Origin: Pseudomonadota bacterium
GTDB lineage: Bacteria > Pseudomonadota > Alphaproteobacteria > Sphingomonadales > Sphingomonadaceae
Direction of reading: 5' to 3'
Length of the DNA: 7,161 nucleotides
NCBI GenBank assembly: GCA_023417515.1
Contig: JAEZFL010000106.1
Location: 1 to 7,161, forward strand
The position numbers and the translations under genes were made by a program. The notes under the pieces were generated by a model that was not told the DNA's origin, did not search any database, and saw nothing but the letters and a program-made list of their open reading frames with translations. The first letter of the stretch is position 1. The number at the start of each line of letters is the position of its first letter. Below, in pieces: positions 5,786 to 7,161 of this stretch.

Positions 5786-6523
5786 GTGTTGACGACGAGA
5801 GTCGGAGTGCTCCTGCACAGCCGCCATCTGGCCACCGACGGGTGGGCGGAACTGGTCGTCGGCGTGCCCGAGGACGACCGTCTGGGTGACCTGGGCACGC
5901 TCGCGCGAGCCGTCCTGACACTGGGCAGCGACCACGAACTCGCCTGCATCGTCATCGGCGGCGGCTTCTCCCGGCGGGACGGCGTCGGCGAGGGCGAGTA
6001 CACCAAGAGGTTCTTTCTGGAGAACCTCTCCAGACTGGACGAGTTCAGCCGCCTGAAGCCCCTGCTCGACCGGTTGTCGGACGCGGAGCGCGCGGCGTTC
6101 CGCCAGGCCCTGCACGACATCGTCATCACGCAGCCGGTGCACAACACGGTCGCCGAGATCGAGGCGGCCGCCGGCATCTTCGCCGCGCACGGCGTCGACA
6201 CCGTGCTGCAGATCGCCGCCGCCAGTCATGCTCCGCGCTGCCTGAAGGAACAGTCGGTGGCCCGCGCGCGCGGCACGATCGCCGGGGAACAGCAGTGGTT
6301 CACGGTCGCCACGGACATGGCGTACCGCGGCACCGGGCCCGGGGACGTGTGCGTGATCGAACCGCTGCACCGGCGCGACCAGCCGATGACGTTCGTCCGG
6401 CCGGGGTTGTCCGAGGTCCTCGCGCCGTACTTCCGCCTGCCGGACGCCGACAAGGCGACGTTCGTGGCGACGGTCGCGGAGTTCATGGCGGCGAGAACCG
6501 GCGAGGCGCGACCGCCTCGGTGA
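5786..6523 (+). CDS. Uncharacterised protein, tentatively DUF218/YdcF-like
   Basis: A 245-residue soluble protein with no signal peptide or membrane segment visible; its function is unknown to me. It looks like a real gene: strong RBS, protein-like composition, and position 71 bp behind the glycosyltransferase on the same strand. The layout recalls the DUF218 fold: hydrophobic strand CIVIGGGF (54-61) followed by an acidic stretch GEGEYTKRFFLEN; then HNTVAEIEAAAGIFAAHGVDTVLQIAAASHAPRCLKE (119-155), resembling the NTxEN helix and the (S/Y)HxxR motif of YdcF/ElyC-type proteins; and a C-terminal strand DVCVIEP (187-193). Asn120, Thr121, Glu124, His148 and Arg151 are candidate site residues. Those proteins are linked to envelope or nucleotide-type ligands, but here a role in sugar or aglycone tailoring is only suggested by the neighbourhood. 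The fold match is from memory and moderate at best. Confidence 0.55.
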   Translation: MLTTRVGVLLHSRHLATDGWAELVVGVPEDDRLGDLGTLARAVLTLGSDHELACIVIGGGFSRRDGVGEGEYTKRFFLENLSRLDEFSRLKPLLDRLSDAERAAFRQALHDIVITQPVHNTVAEIEAAAGIFAAHGVDTVLQIAAASHAPRCLKEQSVARARGTIAGEQQWFTVATDMAYRGTGPGDVCVIEPLHRRDQPMTFVRPGLSEVLAPYFRLPDADKATFVATVAEFMAARTGEARPPR

Positions 6524-6535
6524 CCGGACGTCCGG
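6524..6535. repeat. Perfect 12-bp palindrome CCGGACGTCCGG
   Basis: It begins at the base after the TGA of the DUF218-like gene, 3 bp before the terminator hairpin. It is self-complementary without a spacer, so it is more likely a DNA-level site or chance than an RNA hairpin. Confidence 0.35.
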
Positions 6536-6538
6536 CGC

Positions 6539-6575
6539 GGGCCGGCGGTTCCTCTTCGTCGAGGACCGCCGGCCC
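6539..6575. terminator. Bidirectional intrinsic terminator between convergent genes
   Basis: The left arm (6539-6554) GGGCCGGCGGTTCCTC pairs with the right arm (6561-6575) GAGGACCGCCGGCCC, with a single bulged T and a six-base loop TTCGTC. That gives about 15 base pairs. It fills most of the 54-bp spacer between the stops of the DUF218-like gene (plus) and the oxidoreductase (minus). There is no long T-run on either side, which is usual for actinomycete terminators. It should end both transcripts. Confidence 0.85.
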
Positions 6576-6577
6576 TG

Positions 6578-7161
6578 TCATCCGGCGATCCCGCTCCACT
6601 GCACCCGGCGGGGCTCGGTGATGCGGATCGCGCTGGACCGCACCTTGTCGACGAGTTCGGCCTGCTGGCAGATCGCTTCGGCGTGCGGCGTGTAGTCCCC
6701 GCCGTCGAGCAGGGACCGGGCGAAGAACTCCGCGATGTTCTTGAACTGGTGGTCGGCGGGGAGAACGACCTCCTCGGCGTGGTCCTCCGCTTCGATCCGG
6801 ACCACGGGCTGCCGGGTCACCGGCGGTGTGAAGGCCCGGTCCAGGGTGAGGCGGGCCCGGTCGCCCCAGAGCGAGTAGCAGGACCGGTACGCGTGCTCGA
6901 AACCGAAGGACAGCTCGGCCGTCACACCCGACGGGGTACTGAGCAGGGCGTGCCCGGCCACGTCGACGCCTCGGACCGGATGGATGCGCAGCACCGACCC
7001 GACGACCTCCAGGTCGGCGCCGAGGAAGTAGGTCGCGGCGCGCAGCGGGTAGACGCCCACGTCGAGCAGCGCCCCACCACCGAGCTCGACGTGGTACCGC
7101 CAGTTCGCCGCGTCGAGCGGGGGGATGCCGAAGCTCGCGGTGAAGACGCGGGGCTCGCCGA
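6578..7161 (-). CDS. Gfo/Idh/MocA-family oxidoreductase, probable NDP-sugar 3-ketoreductase (partial, N-terminus off window)
   Basis: The C-terminal 193 residues are visible. The defining segment NWRYHVELGGGALLDVGVYPLRAATYFLG is the start of the Gfo/Idh/MocA C-terminal domain. It is followed by VDVAGHALLSTPSGVTAELSFGFEHAYRS and SLWGDRARLTLDRAFTPP, a form I associate with NDP-sugar ketoreductases of antibiotic clusters such as KijD10-like C3 reductases. The Rossmann domain and the EKP-type catalytic Lys, about 135-140 residues, lie beyond 7161. Such enzymes usually reduce the C3 ketone left by a 2,3-dehydratase in 2-deoxysugar pathways. It reads toward the plus-strand operon and is separated from it by a strong terminator, so it belongs to another transcript. 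The family is secure; the substrate is inferred from context. Confidence 0.85.
   Translation of the reverse strand, partial: GEPRVFTASFGIPPLDAANWRYHVELGGGALLDVGVYPLRAATYFLGADLEVVGSVLRIHPVRGVDVAGHALLSTPSGVTAELSFGFEHAYRSCYSLWGDRARLTLDRAFTPPVTRQPVVRIEAEDHAEEVVLPADHQFKNIAEFFARSLLDGGDYTPHAEAICQQAELVDKVRSSAIRITEPRRVQWSGIAG

Noticed and set aside
1..7161. TTA codons (bldA control), tRNA or rRNA genes, CRISPR arrays, insertion sequences
   Set aside because: I looked for each by eye and saw none; no in-frame TTA was noticed in the seven genes, and no repeat array or transposase-like protein is present.

Overview
The window is very GC-rich, uses G/C at nearly all third codon positions, has GTG as well as ATG starts, and has tightly overlapping genes. 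This fits a high-GC actinomycete (Streptomyces or a relative such as Micromonospora or Actinomadura). The content is the interior of a biosynthetic gene cluster for a glycosylated aromatic (type II) polyketide carrying a deoxyaminosugar. Both window edges cut through genes.

Layout. Left block, minus strand, read from about 3053 down to 1: an RmlB/DesIV-type dTDP-glucose 4,6-dehydratase (1980-3053), ketosynthase alpha (712-1983) and the chain-length factor, KS-beta (1-715, C-terminus off the window). These three genes are chained by 4-bp stop/start overlaps (GTGA and ATGA), so a sugar gene and the minimal PKS appear translationally coupled. A 195-bp divergent control region (3054-3248) with several small dyads separates this block from the right block on the plus strand. 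The right block holds a DesI-like PLP-dependent sugar 4-aminotransferase (3249-4469), a 192-bp gap, a GT-B glycosyltransferase with a short N-terminal domain (4662-5714), and a 245-residue protein that I can only place tentatively near the DUF218/YdcF fold (5786-6523). A strong bidirectional hairpin terminator (6539-6575) lies between this operon and a convergent Gfo/Idh/MocA oxidoreductase (6578-7161, N-terminus off the window).

Working model. KS-alpha/KS-beta build the poly-beta-ketone. The dehydratase makes dTDP-4-keto-6-deoxyglucose and the aminotransferase places an amine at C4. The oxidoreductase, if it is a 3-ketoreductase, would serve a C2-deoxygenated sugar branch. The glycosyltransferase attaches the sugar to the aromatic aglycone. 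The acyl carrier protein, cyclases, tailoring enzymes, 2,3-dehydratase and N-methyltransferase needed to complete or test this picture are not in the window. The least explained gene is the DUF218-like one, which has a strong ribosome binding site and sits directly behind the glycosyltransferase.
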